Of a stretch of DNA of 7,893 bases, positions 1 through 6,852 are shown one piece after another; the stretch's first letter is position 1, and every line of letters starts with the position of its first letter. Made by a program: the position numbers and the translations under genes. Origin of the DNA: Comamonadaceae bacterium. GTDB lineage: Bacteria > Pseudomonadota > Gammaproteobacteria > Burkholderiales > Burkholderiaceae_C. The notes below the pieces were generated by a model, which was not told the origin of the DNA, searched no databases, and worked only from the letters and a program-made list of their open reading frames with translations. The DNA is taken from assembly GCA_947457975.1 (NCBI GenBank), contig CANGYC010000100.1, positions 1 through 7,893 on the forward strand, given 5' to 3'.

Positions 1-278
1 CCGCGCAGGTGGTTGGCGTTGATGTCCAGGCCCACCACCTTGGTGCCTTCGGGCACCGCGAAAGCCGCACCGCAGGAGCCCAAGGTCTCGGCCAGCACCA
101 CCGACACGCCGCCGTGCAGCAGGCCATAGGGCTGGCAGGTCTGGCGGTTAACGGGCACGCGCGCGCTCAGCCAGTCATCGCCCACGTCCAGGAATTCGAT
201 GCCCAGGTGGCTCACGGCGGTGTTCTCGCCGATGCGGCGCAGCTGCTCGACGCTCAGGTCTTGTTTCCAGATGGGCAT
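1..278 (-). CDS. Hotdog-fold acyl-CoA thioesterase, YdiI/MenI-like (3' end cut off by window edge)
   Basis: This is the N-terminal 92 residues of a cytosolic hotdog-fold thioesterase, a family that hydrolyses acyl- or aroyl-CoA thioesters. The ATG is at 278-276 and the frame stays open to the left edge. The sequence reads closely like E. coli YdiI (about 136 residues as I recall it): MPIWKQDLS at the start, QPYGLLHGGVSVVLAE in the middle and KVVGLDINANH near the edge. The residues important in YdiI/EntH all appear shifted by one position: Gln49, His55 of the HGG motif, the catalytic acid Glu64, Ser68 and His90. About 45 residues should lie beyond the window. YdiI acts on 1,4-dihydroxy-2-naphthoyl-CoA in menaquinone synthesis, but many bacteria without that pathway carry this family for phenylacetyl- or other acyl-CoAs, so the substrate is unknown. 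The gene is transcribed away from the exporter operon. No clear Shine-Dalgarno precedes the ATG. Confidence 0.93.
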   Translation of the reverse strand, partial: MPIWKQDLSVEQLRRIGENTAVSHLGIEFLDVGDDWLSARVPVNRQTCQPYGLLHGGVSVVLAETLGSCGAAFAVPEGTKVVGLDINANHLR

Positions 279-306
279 GGTGGTGGGGTGGGGGGTAAAA
301 CGCCCG

Positions 307-312
307 ACTATA
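307..312 (-). promoter_or_regulatory. Possible -10 box for the thioesterase gene
   Basis: Read on the minus strand this is TATAGT, a good match to the sigma-70 -10 consensus TATAAT. It would place a transcription start about 22 bases before the ATG. No convincing -35 hexamer lies 17 bases upstream: the position reads AGAGGG and falls inside the 12-bp repeats. The call rests on one hexamer in a GC-rich background and is tentative. Confidence 0.3.
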
Positions 313-314
313 CG

Positions 315-350
315 GGTCCATCTAGCGGTCCCTCTAGCGGCCCATCTAAC
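315..350. repeat. Three tandem copies of a 12-bp repeat
   Basis: Three adjacent 12-base units occur: GGTCCATCTAGC, GGTCCCTCTAGC and GGCCCATCTAAC. Copies 1 and 2 differ at one position, and copy 3 differs from copy 1 at two. The first two copies contain CTAG, a tetranucleotide that is scarce in most proteobacterial genomes. The array lies directly upstream of the possible TATAGT box of the thioesterase gene, where activator or repressor sites commonly sit. It could be a regulator-binding array or a neutral minisatellite. The repeat itself is certain; its role is not. Confidence 0.85.
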
Positions 351-455
351 GCGTATCGCCTGCCCGCTCTGCGCCCTGCTCAGCTGCCGCGCTTGAGCAA
401 ATTCCCCGCCCGTTGAGCTGCCGCTGCCGCGTGGCCCACTGCTACGCTGAGCGGC

Positions 456-1739
456 ATGGCAGGCATAGAACACACCCCGGTTCACCGTCGGCGCCTGAAC
501 CCTCGGCAGGCCTTGTTGGTGGGCGCGGCGGTGCTCTTGCTCCTGGGCCTGGGGGCCTGGGCCTGGTCGGTGCGGCGCGGCGCCGAGGTGCAGGTGGTGG
601 CGGCACAGCGGCAGGACATCGTGCAGTCCGTGGTGGCCACGGGCCGCGTGAACGCCGCGGCGCGCATCGCCATCAGCTCCGAAGTGGCTGCCACCGTGAG
701 CGAGGTGCGCGTGCGCGAAGGCCAGGCCGTGCGCGCGGGTGAGGTGCTGGTGCGCCTGTCCGATGCCGAGCCGCGTGCCGCCCTCGCGCAGGCCCTGGCC
801 GCGCTGGCCGAAGCCCGCAGCCGTGCGCTGCAGCAGTCCAGCGTGGGGGCCCTCGTGAGCGAGCAGACCCAGGTGCAGGCCCAGGCGGCACTGCTGGTGG
901 CCCAGCGGGACCACGAGCGCATCCGCCAGTTGGTGGCCCAGGGTTTCTTTGCGCCGCAGCGGCTTGACGAAGCCCGGCGCGCCCTCGACACCGCCCAGAG
1001 CGCCCTGACCTCGGCCCAGGTACAGGCGCTGGCCAACCAGCCGCGTGGCGTGGAGCCGCAACTGGCCGCGGCACGCACGGCCCAGGCCGAGGCGAACAGG
1101 CGCATGGCTCAGGCACGGCTGGCCCGCCTGGTGCTGCGCGCCCCGGTCGACGCCGTGGTGCTGCGCCGCGATGTCGAGCCGGGCCTCATGGCCCAGCCCG
1201 GGCGCGAGTTGCTGGCCCTGGCCGAGGCCGGGCCGCTGCGCATCGACACCAGCATCGACGAGCGCCACCTGCCCCTGCTGCAGCTGGGCATGTCTGCGCG
1301 CGCCGTGGCCGACGCTTTTCCCGGCCAGCCCTTCGAGGCGCGCCTGAGCTATGTGGCGCCGGCCGTGGATGCCGAGCGCGGCTCGGTGGCCGTGCGCCTG
1401 GCGTTGATTCAGCCGCCGGCTTTTCTGAAGGCCGACATGACGGTGTCGGTGGAGCTCTTTGGCGGCCGCCGTGAGCGCGCCCTGGTGCTGCCCTCGGAGG
1501 CCGTGCGCGACATCGACCGTGCCCAACCCTGGGTGCTGACCCTCGAGCAAGGGCAGGCCCGCCGCGTGTCGGTGCGCCTGGGCCTGCGCGGCGTGGGCGC
1601 GGTGGAGGTGACGCAGGGCCTGGCCCCTGGCGTGCTCGTCATCCCGCAGACCGAAAAAGCCCTGCCCGGCGACCGCGTTCGTGCCGCGCCTGCGCGCGCC
1701 GAGCGCCGCGGCTTCGAGTTGCCGTCGTACCTGCGCTGA
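456..1739 (+). CDS. HlyD/MacA-like periplasmic adaptor subunit of an ABC exporter
   Basis: This 427-residue membrane-fusion protein would bridge the inner-membrane ABC complex to an outer-membrane channel. Residues 1-18 are basic and cytoplasmic. Residues 19-39 form one hydrophobic segment that serves as an uncleaved anchor. The first half of the lipoyl (barrel-sandwich) domain runs from about 70 to 106 and contains VRVREGQAVRAGEVLVRL. An Ala/Gln/Arg-rich alpha-helical hairpin spans about 107-222. The second lipoyl half follows (LRAPVDAVVLRRDVEPG), then a beta-barrel at about 258-340 and a C-terminal membrane-proximal domain. This domain order is typical of RND and MacA-type adaptors. The gene is first in the exporter operon and ends 5 bases before the permease gene. 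ATG 456 is the first start after an in-frame stop at 414-416, and it is preceded only by a weak GAGCGG. The substrate cannot be read from the sequence. Confidence 0.93.
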   Translation: MAGIEHTPVHRRRLNPRQALLVGAAVLLLLGLGAWAWSVRRGAEVQVVAAQRQDIVQSVVATGRVNAAARIAISSEVAATVSEVRVREGQAVRAGEVLVRLSDAEPRAALAQALAALAEARSRALQQSSVGALVSEQTQVQAQAALLVAQRDHERIRQLVAQGFFAPQRLDEARRALDTAQSALTSAQVQALANQPRGVEPQLAAARTAQAEANRRMAQARLARLVLRAPVDAVVLRRDVEPGLMAQPGRELLALAEAGPLRIDTSIDERHLPLLQLGMSARAVADAFPGQPFEARLSYVAPAVDAERGSVAVRLALIQPPAFLKADMTVSVELFGGRRERALVLPSEAVRDIDRAQPWVLTLEQGQARRVSVRLGLRGVGAVEVTQGLAPGVLVIPQTEKALPGDRVRAAPARAERRGFELPSYLR

Positions 1740-1744
1740 AGGCC

Positions 1745-2998
1745 ATGGCCAAGCTGCGCCCACCCCTGTCTGCCTCGGCCCGCTGGCTGCCCTTCGAGTG
1801 GCTGCTGGCGCTGCGCTTTTTGCGCGAAGGCCGCATGCAAAGCACGCTGATCCTGGCGGGCGTGACCGGCGGGGTGGCGGTGATCATTTTTCTCACGCAA
1901 CTCATCAACCAGTTGCAGGCCACCATCGTCGACCGTGTGATGGGTTCGCAGGCGCACGTGGTGATCCGCCCACCCGAGGAGCTGCCCCTGCGTGCGCCCG
2001 GCCAGGGTGAAGTTATCGCCGCGCAGGTGCAGCCGCGCACGCAGCGCCTGCGCTCGGTGGACCAGTGGGAGCGCGTGGCGCAGCTGGCGGCCGCCACCCC
2101 GGGCGTGCTGGCGGTCTCGCCGGTGGTCAGTGGCCCGGCCTTTGCGCTGCGCGGCGCCACCAGCAAAAGCGTGGCGCTCATGGGCGTTCAGCCCGATGAA
2201 TTTCGCCGCGTGGTGCGCATGGACAGCTACATGCTGCAAGGCCGCTTTGAGCTCTCGGGCAGCAACACCTTGCTGGGCAAGGACCTGGCTGCCGACCTGG
2301 GCCTGCAGGTGGGCGACAAGCTGCGCCTCACCACCCCCTCGGGCCGGAGCGAAACGCTGTTGGTCAGCGGGCTCTTTGACATGGGCAACCGCGAGCTCAA
2401 CCGGCGCTGGGTCTTCACCACCCTGCGCCTGGGCCAGACCCTTTTGGACATGCCCGGGGGCGTCTCCAGCATCGAGCTGACGGTGGCCGACCTGTTTGGC
2501 GCCAATCGTGTGGCCGACCAGTTGCGCGCGCAGACGGGCCTGACGGTCGACAGCTGGATGCAGACCAACTCGGGCCTCTTGAATGCGCTGTCCAACCAGA
2601 CGGTGTCGAACAACCTGATCCGCAGTTTTGTGGTGGTCATCGTGGCCCTGGGTATCTCCAGCGTGCTGGTGGTCAGCGTGGTGCAAAAGCAGCGCGAGAT
2701 CGGCATCCTGCGCGCCATGGGTGCTGGGCGCCGCGGCATCATGGCGGTGTTTCTCTTGCAGGGCGGACTGGTCGGTGTGCTCGGCTCGGTGCTCGGTGCC
2801 GTGCTGGCCTATGCGCTCTTGGTGGTGTTCTCGCACATCTTCAAGAGCCCCGACGGCAGCCCGCTGTATGCCGCCTATGTGGAGCCCTCGCTGGTGCTCA
2901 TGGCCAGCGGCCTGGCCACCCTGGTGGGTGTGCTGGCGGCACTCATTCCGGCCCGAAGCGCCGCCCGCATGGACCCGGTGCAGGCCATCCGCGCATGA
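1745..2998 (+). CDS. ABC exporter permease, FtsX/MacB/LolC-type, four membrane segments
   Basis: This 417-residue inner-membrane subunit has the MacB/LolC layout. There is one N-terminal membrane segment (about 33-53), a large periplasmic domain (about 54-290) and three C-terminal segments (about 294-313, 333-362 and 383-402). The cytoplasmic link after the second segment carries [18 protein letters not shown], the coupling-helix signature of FtsX domains. The C-terminus ends in the familiar [16 protein letters not shown]. Such permeases do not form a classic substrate channel; they transmit ATPase motion to the periplasm (mechanotransmission). Unlike MacB, no ATPase domain is fused at the N-terminus, since the ATPase is the next gene. 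A GAAGG stretch lies just before ATG 1745. The gene starts 5 bases after the adaptor stop, and its TGA overlaps the ATPase start as ATGA, so translation is probably coupled. The substrate is unknown. Confidence 0.93.
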   Translation: MAKLRPPLSASARWLPFEWLLALRFLREGRMQSTLILAGVTGGVAVIIFLTQLINQLQATIVDRVMGSQAHVVIRPPEELPLRAPGQGEVIAAQVQPRTQRLRSVDQWERVAQLAAATPGVLAVSPVVSGPAFALRGATSKSVALMGVQPDEFRRVVRMDSYMLQGRFELSGSNTLLGKDLAADLGLQVGDKLRLTTPSGRSETLLVSGLFDMGNRELNRRWVFTTLRLGQTLLDMPGGVSSIELTVADLFGANRVADQLRAQTGLTVDSWMQTNSGLLNALSNQTVSNNLIRSFVVVIVALGISSVLVVSVVQKQREIGILRAMGAGRRGIMAVFLLQGGLVGVLGSVLGAVLAYALLVVFSHIFKSPDGSPLYAAYVEPSLVLMASGLATLVGVLAALIPARSAARMDPVQAIRA

Positions 2999-3705
2999 AA
3001 GCGCCCATTCTTCACCTGCAGAACATCTGCAAGAGTTACCGCGTGGGCACGCCCGTGGAAGCCGAGGTGCTGCACGGCATCAGCCTGGTGCTCGAGGAGG
3101 CCGAGTTCGTGTCGCTCCAGGGCCCCTCCGGCTCGGGCAAAAGCACGCTGCTCAACATCATCGGCTTGCTCGAGCAGCCCACCTCTGGGCGGCTCGAGAT
3201 CGCCGGTCATGACACCGCCACCCTGGACGATGCGGCGCTCACGCAGTTGCGCGGGGCCACCATCGGCTTTGTGTTCCAGTTCCATCACCTGCTGCCGGCC
3301 TTCACGGCGCTGGAGAACGTGCTCATGCCTTCGGTGATTGCGCACGGCCAGGTGCGGCCCGAGGACGAGTCCCTGGCCTGGGACCTGCTCGATCGCGTGG
3401 GCCTCAAGCAGGCGGCGGCCAAGCGGCCGGGCGAACTCTCGGGCGGCATGCAGCAGCGGGTGGCCCTGGCCCGGGCGCTGTCGCGCCAGCCGCGGCTCAT
3501 TCTGGCCGACGAGCCCACCGGCAACCTGGACACCGTCAGTGCCGATGAGGTGTTCGCGCTGCTGCGCCAGTTCAACCGAGACCATGGCAGCGCCTGCCTG
3601 ATCGTCACCCATGACGCGCGCCTGGCCGCGCGCTGCGACCGTGGCATCACCCTGGTGGACGGGCGCCTGGGCGCGGCCGCCGAGTCCTTGCCTAGACCCC
3701 GCTGA
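2995..3705 (+). CDS. ABC exporter ATP-binding subunit, LolD/MacB-like
   Basis: This 236-residue cytoplasmic ATPase powers the exporter. All nucleotide-binding motifs are present: Walker [10 protein letters not shown] (43-51), Q-loop Gln95 in [10 protein letters not shown], signature LSGGM (148-152), Walker B LILADEP (168-174) with catalytic Glu173, D-loop NLD (177-179) and H-loop His206. The [16 protein letters not shown] stretch is typical of the LolD/MacB/FtsE group, which pairs with FtsX-type permeases. The fifth signature residue is Met, where LolD and MacB usually have Gln or Glu; the overall sequence still fits the exporter group. The start codon overlaps the permease stop (ATGA, 2995-2998). 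The last 14 bases overlap the tail of the convergent gene on the minus strand. The order adaptor, permease, ATPase resembles DevBCA-type operons, but I cannot assign a substrate. Confidence 0.95.
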   Translation: MKAPILHLQNICKSYRVGTPVEAEVLHGISLVLEEAEFVSLQGPSGSGKSTLLNIIGLLEQPTSGRLEIAGHDTATLDDAALTQLRGATIGFVFQFHHLLPAFTALENVLMPSVIAHGQVRPEDESLAWDLLDRVGLKQAAAKRPGELSGGMQQRVALARALSRQPRLILADEPTGNLDTVSADEVFALLRQFNRDHGSACLIVTHDARLAARCDRGITLVDGRLGAAAESLPRPR

Positions 3706-4318
3706 GCGCCTGGTAGGCGCGCCGTGTCTCGGGCGCCACCGAGTTCAGCACTTTTTCGTAAGGCGTCTGGTGGCGCAGGATCAGGCGGGCCGATGCCACG
3801 TGGCGCGACTTGCAGAACCAGTGGCAGCTGTGCTGCATCAGCATCAGCTCGGCCAGCAGGGTGAAGGCCCGGGTCGAGGGCGAGCCGCCCGTGGCCTGCA
3901 CCGCGCGGGCCAGGGCCTGGGCATGCAGTGTCAGCAGGGCCCGCATGTCGACGCTGTGGCGCTTGGGCCAGGCCGGAAAGGCGCGGCCCAGCAGCTGCAG
4001 CAGGGCCGACACCGGCCAGTCCGGGCGCATCACGCGGGTCTGCGCCTCGTCGAGCCGGGCAAAGTCCTGCGCGAGCTGGCCCAGCTGCTCGGCCATCTTC
4101 TGCTCCGAGGGCGCCAGCAGGGTCCAGATGGCCTGCTGGCGCTGGGGGTCCTGCTCGCCGAGGGCGCGCATATAACCCTCGCTGAGCGTCTCCATCAGCT
4201 TTTCAATGTCGAAGGGGCGCAGGTGCGTGGCCAGCAGGGTGATGCGGGCGCGGTCGCTCCTCGATTTGAGCCACCAAGCGAACACGGCGGCGAGCAGGGT
4301 CAGGAGAAAGAAGTCCAT
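3692..4318 (-). CDS. Unrecognised membrane-anchored protein, 208 residues
   Basis: I do not recognise a named family. The protein starts [20 protein letters not shown], one hydrophobic segment (about 2-17) followed by basic residues. This suggests an N-terminal anchor with the rest in the cytoplasm, although a signal-anchor in the opposite direction cannot be excluded. The remainder looks alpha-helical and soluble, with many Leu, Ala, Gln and Arg. A cluster of possible metal ligands sits at residues 163-173: His163, Cys165, His166, Cys169 and His173. The gene lies 12 bases after the stop of the EamA transporter gene on the same strand, so the two are probably cotranscribed. Its TAG stop (3694-3692) lies inside the end of the ABC ATPase gene, giving a 14-base tail-to-tail overlap. 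No clear Shine-Dalgarno precedes the ATG. Reading frame, third-position G/C and operon spacing support it as a real gene. Confidence 0.82.
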   Translation of the reverse strand: MDFFLLTLLAAVFAWWLKSRSDRARITLLATHLRPFDIEKLMETLSEGYMRALGEQDPQRQQAIWTLLAPSEQKMAEQLGQLAQDFARLDEAQTRVMRPDWPVSALLQLLGRAFPAWPKRHSVDMRALLTLHAQALARAVQATGGSPSTRAFTLLAELMLMQHSCHWFCKSRHVASARLILRHQTPYEKVLNSVAPETRRAYQALSGV

Positions 4319-4330
4319 GAAAGCACAGGT

Positions 4331-5248
4331 TCAGTCAGAAGCCGGGGCAGGCTGGCGGTTCATCAGCACCAGGCCTGCGGCCACGGCCGCAATCGCTGCG
4401 AGCACCCCGGGGGTCACGGTCTCACCCAGCCAGAGCGCGCCGAACATCAGCGAGAACAGCGGCGTGAAGCACACAAAGGTGGACATGCGCGTGGCCGGGT
4501 AGCGGCCCAGCATCCACATCCACACCAAAAAACTCAGGAAGCCCCCTACGCTGGCCTGAGTCAGCACCGAGCCCCAGGCAAAGGCCGAGGGCGGCCAGTG
4601 CCAGGCCTCGCCCAGGGCCAGCGAGAGCAGCGGCAGCACCGCGCTGCTCACGGCCAGCTGGTAGAAGAGCAGCTTTTCCGCTGGGATGAGCGTCAGCCGC
4701 GAGCCGCGGATCACCACCGTGGTCAGGCCCCAGAACATGCCGGCGGCCAGGCCCAGCAGGTCGCCCTGCCACGTGGCGCCCTGCCCCAAGCCCTCGCGCA
4801 GTGCAAACGCCACCGCCGAGAAGGCCAGGGCCAGACCCAGCCACTGCGCAGGCTGCAGGCGCTCGGCGCGTATCTTCAGCGGCAGCAGCAGCGCCACCCA
4901 GAAGGGCGCGGTGTAGAGAAACACCGTCAGCCGCGAGGCGCCGGTGTGCTCAAGGCCCACGTAGATGCAGGCAAATTCGGCGGCAAAGAGCGCCCCGGCC
5001 AGCAGGCCTGCGGCCAGCGAGCCGTCACGCGAGAACAGCGCAATGCCCTTGAACTGGCACCACAGCCCCACCAGCAGCATGGCGCCGCCCAGGCGCAGCC
5101 AGGCCTGGAACACCGGCGGCAGCTCGGGCAGCGTGGCCTTGATCAGCACCTGCTGCGCGCCCCAGAACAGGCAGCACATCATCAGCAGGCCCACGGCCAG
5201 CAGGTCCAGGTGGTTCTTGCGCACGGGCTGGGAGGGGACGGCGGCCAT
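4331..5248 (-). CDS. EamA/DMT-superfamily transporter (RhaT/YdcZ-like permease)
   Basis: This 305-residue, very hydrophobic protein looks like a drug/metabolite transporter with about ten membrane helices arranged as two EamA repeats (roughly 16-140 and 155-290). Family hallmarks include CLFWGAQQVLIKATLPELPP near the N-terminus, LEHTGASRLTVFLYTAPFWV in the middle of the first repeat and PLFSLMFGALWLGETVTPG near the end of the second. Members export or take up amino acids, nucleosides and other small metabolites; the substrate is unknown here. I chose ATG at 5248-5246 (MAAVPSQPVRKNHLD), which leaves a short cytoplasmic tail before the first helix and a typical family length. The frame is open much further upstream, and another ATG at 5296 would add 16 Arg-rich residues. 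No Shine-Dalgarno is visible for either start. The gene is divergent from the histidine kinase gene and is followed by the 208-residue gene. Confidence 0.92.
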   Translation of the reverse strand: MAAVPSQPVRKNHLDLLAVGLLMMCCLFWGAQQVLIKATLPELPPVFQAWLRLGGAMLLVGLWCQFKGIALFSRDGSLAAGLLAGALFAAEFACIYVGLEHTGASRLTVFLYTAPFWVALLLPLKIRAERLQPAQWLGLALAFSAVAFALREGLGQGATWQGDLLGLAAGMFWGLTTVVIRGSRLTLIPAEKLLFYQLAVSSAVLPLLSLALGEAWHWPPSAFAWGSVLTQASVGGFLSFLVWMWMLGRYPATRMSTFVCFTPLFSLMFGALWLGETVTPGVLAAIAAVAAGLVLMNRQPAPASD

Positions 5249-5267
5249 CCGGCGATGGTAGCGCCGG
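5245..5267. repeat. Two overlapping small inverted repeats at the EamA gene start
   Basis: CCATC-CGGC-GATGG (5245-5258) spans the EamA start codon. CCGGCG-N7-CGCCGG (5249-5267) abuts it. The two hairpins share bases and could not form together. In such GC-rich DNA, arms of 5-6 bases can arise by chance, so a regulatory role is only a possibility. Confidence 0.4.
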
Positions 5268-5356
5268 CCACGGCAGCCAAGAGCGGCCTGGCGCATCCGG
5301 ACCTGCGCAAACCCGAGCCAGCCCACGGGTCGGAGCAGGGCGGTCAAAATGCCAGC
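5249..5356. other. Divergent intergenic region between EamA transporter and histidine kinase
   Basis: These 108 bases separate two divergent start codons and should contain both promoters. I see no convincing -35/-10 pair in either direction. CAAAAT at 5344-5349 is the only AT-rich hexamer near the kinase start. If it were a -10 box, transcription would begin close to ATG 5357 and give a leaderless or nearly leaderless message. GGAGCAGGG at 5332-5340 resembles a ribosome-binding site but lies about 16 bases before the ATG, which is too far for a normal one. Confidence 0.45.
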
Positions 5357-6190
5357 ATGAGTTCGTCCCCCGCCTCCGTGTTGACCAGCCCGCCCTCGGC
5401 GGGCGGCGAGGCGACCGCCACCGCCGAGCTGCAGCGGCAGCTGGCCTGGCTGCAACAGCGCGTGCAGGAGCTGGAGCAGAGCCAGTCCGAGCTGGAGGCT
5501 TTTGTTCACTCGGTCGCGCATGAGCTGCGCACGCCCTTGAGCGCCGCCGACACTTTTTGCAAGCTGTTGCAGGAGACCCTGGCGCCGCTGTCGCAGGACG
5601 AAGTACGCAGCGCCGAGCAGTACGCCAGCCGGCTGCGCACCGGCTTGCAGCACATGGGCGAGTTGATCAGCGCCTTGCTCATGCTCTCACGGGCCTCGAA
5701 CACCACCCTGCAAGGCGAGTCCGTGAACCTCAGCGCCCTGGCGCTGGAGGTGCTCGACGGGCTGGGGGCCCGTGCCCCCCAGCGCGCTCACCGCCTGGAG
5801 GTGCAGCCGGGCCTGAGCGCCTGGGGTGACCGCGTCTTGCTGCGGCAGCTGCTCGAGAACCTCCTGGGCAATGCCTGGAAGTTCAGCGACCGCTGCGCGC
5901 AGGTGCACATCGAGCTGGGCCGTCAGCCTATGGCGCAGGGCGGCGCGTTTTACGTGCGCGACCACGGTGCCGGTTTCGACATGGCGCAGGCCCATCGCCT
6001 GTTCCAGCCCTTTGAACGTTTGCACAGCACCGCGGAGTTTGCGGGCACGGGCATTGGCCTGGCCACGGTGCGGCGCATCGTGGCCCGTCACCGCGGCCAG
6101 GTGTACGCGCAGGCCTCGCCGGGTCAGGGCGCCACGTTTTTCTTCACGCTGGCCGGGCCCGAGCCTGTCCAGCCCTTACCCACACCATGA
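5357..6190 (+). CDS. Cytosolic histidine kinase without a sensor domain
   Basis: This 277-residue protein has a complete histidine kinase core. After a Ser/Pro/Ala-rich stretch (1-22), a short coiled coil (about 24-50) leads into the H-box FVHSVAHELRTPLSA with phosphoacceptor His55. The dimerisation helices end near 115. The HATPase domain has the N-box (Asn168 and Asn172 in LLENLLGNAWKF), G1 box DHGAGF (202-207), F-box FQPFERLH and G2 box GTGIGL (230-235). The core resembles the C-terminus of phytochrome- and PAS-linked kinases, but no PAS, GAF, HAMP or membrane segment precedes it. The frame is open far upstream, yet that DNA is occupied by the minus-strand genes, and no ATG lies in the residues just before Met1. 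No response regulator gene is in the window. The stop overlaps the TetR start as ATGA. The input signal and partner are unknown. Confidence 0.92.
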   Translation: MSSSPASVLTSPPSAGGEATATAELQRQLAWLQQRVQELEQSQSELEAFVHSVAHELRTPLSAADTFCKLLQETLAPLSQDEVRSAEQYASRLRTGLQHMGELISALLMLSRASNTTLQGESVNLSALALEVLDGLGARAPQRAHRLEVQPGLSAWGDRVLLRQLLENLLGNAWKFSDRCAQVHIELGRQPMAQGGAFYVRDHGAGFDMAQAHRLFQPFERLHSTAEFAGTGIGLATVRRIVARHRGQVYAQASPGQGATFFFTLAGPEPVQPLPTP

Positions 6191-6852
6191 GCATGCAGCA
6201 CCTTCGCAGCGACAGCGCGCCAGAGCGTCCCGGGACCGGCCGCGACAGCGCCCGCAAGTCCTCCTTCAAGGAACAGATGCTCCAGGCCCGCGAGGACGCC
6301 ATCCTGCAGGCCGTCAACCGCCTGCTGGCGGAAAAGGGCTTTGACCTCATGACCGTGGACGAGGTGGCCGCCGAGGTGGGCATTGCCAAGGCCAGCCTCT
6401 ACAAGCACTTTCCCAGCAAGGAAGACCTGGCCGCCGCCGCCATGGTGCGCGTGCTGGGCCAGGCCCAGACTTTCCTCGACAGCTTGCCGGCTGGCGACCC
6501 ACCACTGGCTCACCTCAAGGCCGTGGTGCGCTGGATGATGGGCCTGCAGCTGGCCGGCCAGATGCCCTCTCTGCCCAGCCAGAACTCCAGCCTGCGCGCC
6601 CGGCTGATGGCCAACACCGAGTACCTGGACCTGCTCATGCTCGTGAGCGAGCGCATCGGCGCCTGGATCGAGGCGGCCCAGCGCGACGGCAGCCTGAACC
6701 CGGCGCTGCCGCCGATTCTGGTGCTCTACACGGTGTACTCGCGTGCCTGCGACCCGGTGCTCGAGTTCATGAAGGCCGGCGGCCAGTACAGCGACCAGGA
6801 CATCGTCGAGTGGGTCACCACCACCTGCTTCGACGGCCTCTGCGGCCACTGA
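6187..6852 (+). CDS. TetR/AcrR-family transcriptional regulator
   Basis: This 221-residue regulator has a TetR N-terminal DNA-binding domain at about residues 35-81, after a 25-30 residue polar, Arg/Ser-rich extension. The helix-turn-helix lies at 56-75 (TVDEVAAEVGIAKASLYKHF) and is followed by the conserved PSKEDL. The remaining roughly 140 residues should form the helical ligand-binding and dimerisation domain, which does not reveal the ligand. The ATG overlaps the kinase stop (ATGA, 6187-6190) and has no Shine-Dalgarno of its own, so it is probably translated by coupling. A second in-frame ATG two codons later is an alternative start. Such regulators often control adjacent genes; candidates are its own operon, the divergent EamA transporter or the exporter. 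The sequence does not decide which. The gene ends 27 bases before the convergent phosphoesterase gene. Confidence 0.94.
   Translation: MSMQHLRSDSAPERPGTGRDSARKSSFKEQMLQAREDAILQAVNRLLAEKGFDLMTVDEVAAEVGIAKASLYKHFPSKEDLAAAAMVRVLGQAQTFLDSLPAGDPPLAHLKAVVRWMMGLQLAGQMPSLPSQNSSLRARLMANTEYLDLLMLVSERIGAWIEAAQRDGSLNPALPPILVLYTVYSRACDPVLEFMKAGGQYSDQDIVEWVTTTCFDGLCGH

Larger units (their letters stand above)
279..455. other. Divergent intergenic region between thioesterase and exporter operon
   Basis: These 177 bases lie between two divergent start codons, so they should hold promoters for both directions. They contain a three-copy 12-bp tandem repeat (315-350) and a TATAGT hexamer on the minus strand (312-307). 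Two identical TTGAGC hexamers lie at 393-398 and 413-418, exactly 20 bases apart, which is close to two helical turns. Neither TTGAGC has a good -10 partner at 16-18 bases, so I do not call a promoter for the exporter. The exporter reading frame is closed by a TGA at 414-416, and ATG 456 is the first ATG after it. Confidence 0.6.

Noticed and set aside
9..416. Plus-strand open frame of 135 codons over the thioesterase gene
   Set aside because: It is antisense to a thioesterase with all catalytic residues intact, and its own product shows no recognisable domain.
393..448. TTGAGC hexamers (393, 413) paired with TACGCT (443) as an exporter promoter
   Set aside because: The nearer TTGAGC gives a 24-base spacer, too long for sigma-70, and TACGCT is a poor -10 match.
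1409..2836. Minus-strand open frame of 475 codons across the adaptor and permease genes
   Set aside because: Its His/Gln/Arg-rich low-complexity composition and its position opposite two clear transporter genes make it a shadow frame.
3611..5356. Plus-strand open frame of about 580 codons running into the histidine kinase gene
   Set aside because: It is antisense to the 208-residue gene and the EamA gene, is rich in Gln, His, Arg and Gly with no domain pattern, and is the expected shadow of strong third-position G/C bias. The real kinase begins at 5357.
5249..5653. Upstream extension of the EamA gene to an ATG at 5653 (135 extra residues)
   Set aside because: It would overlap the histidine kinase gene in antisense and lacks the hydrophobic pattern of the family; ATG 5248 gives the usual length.
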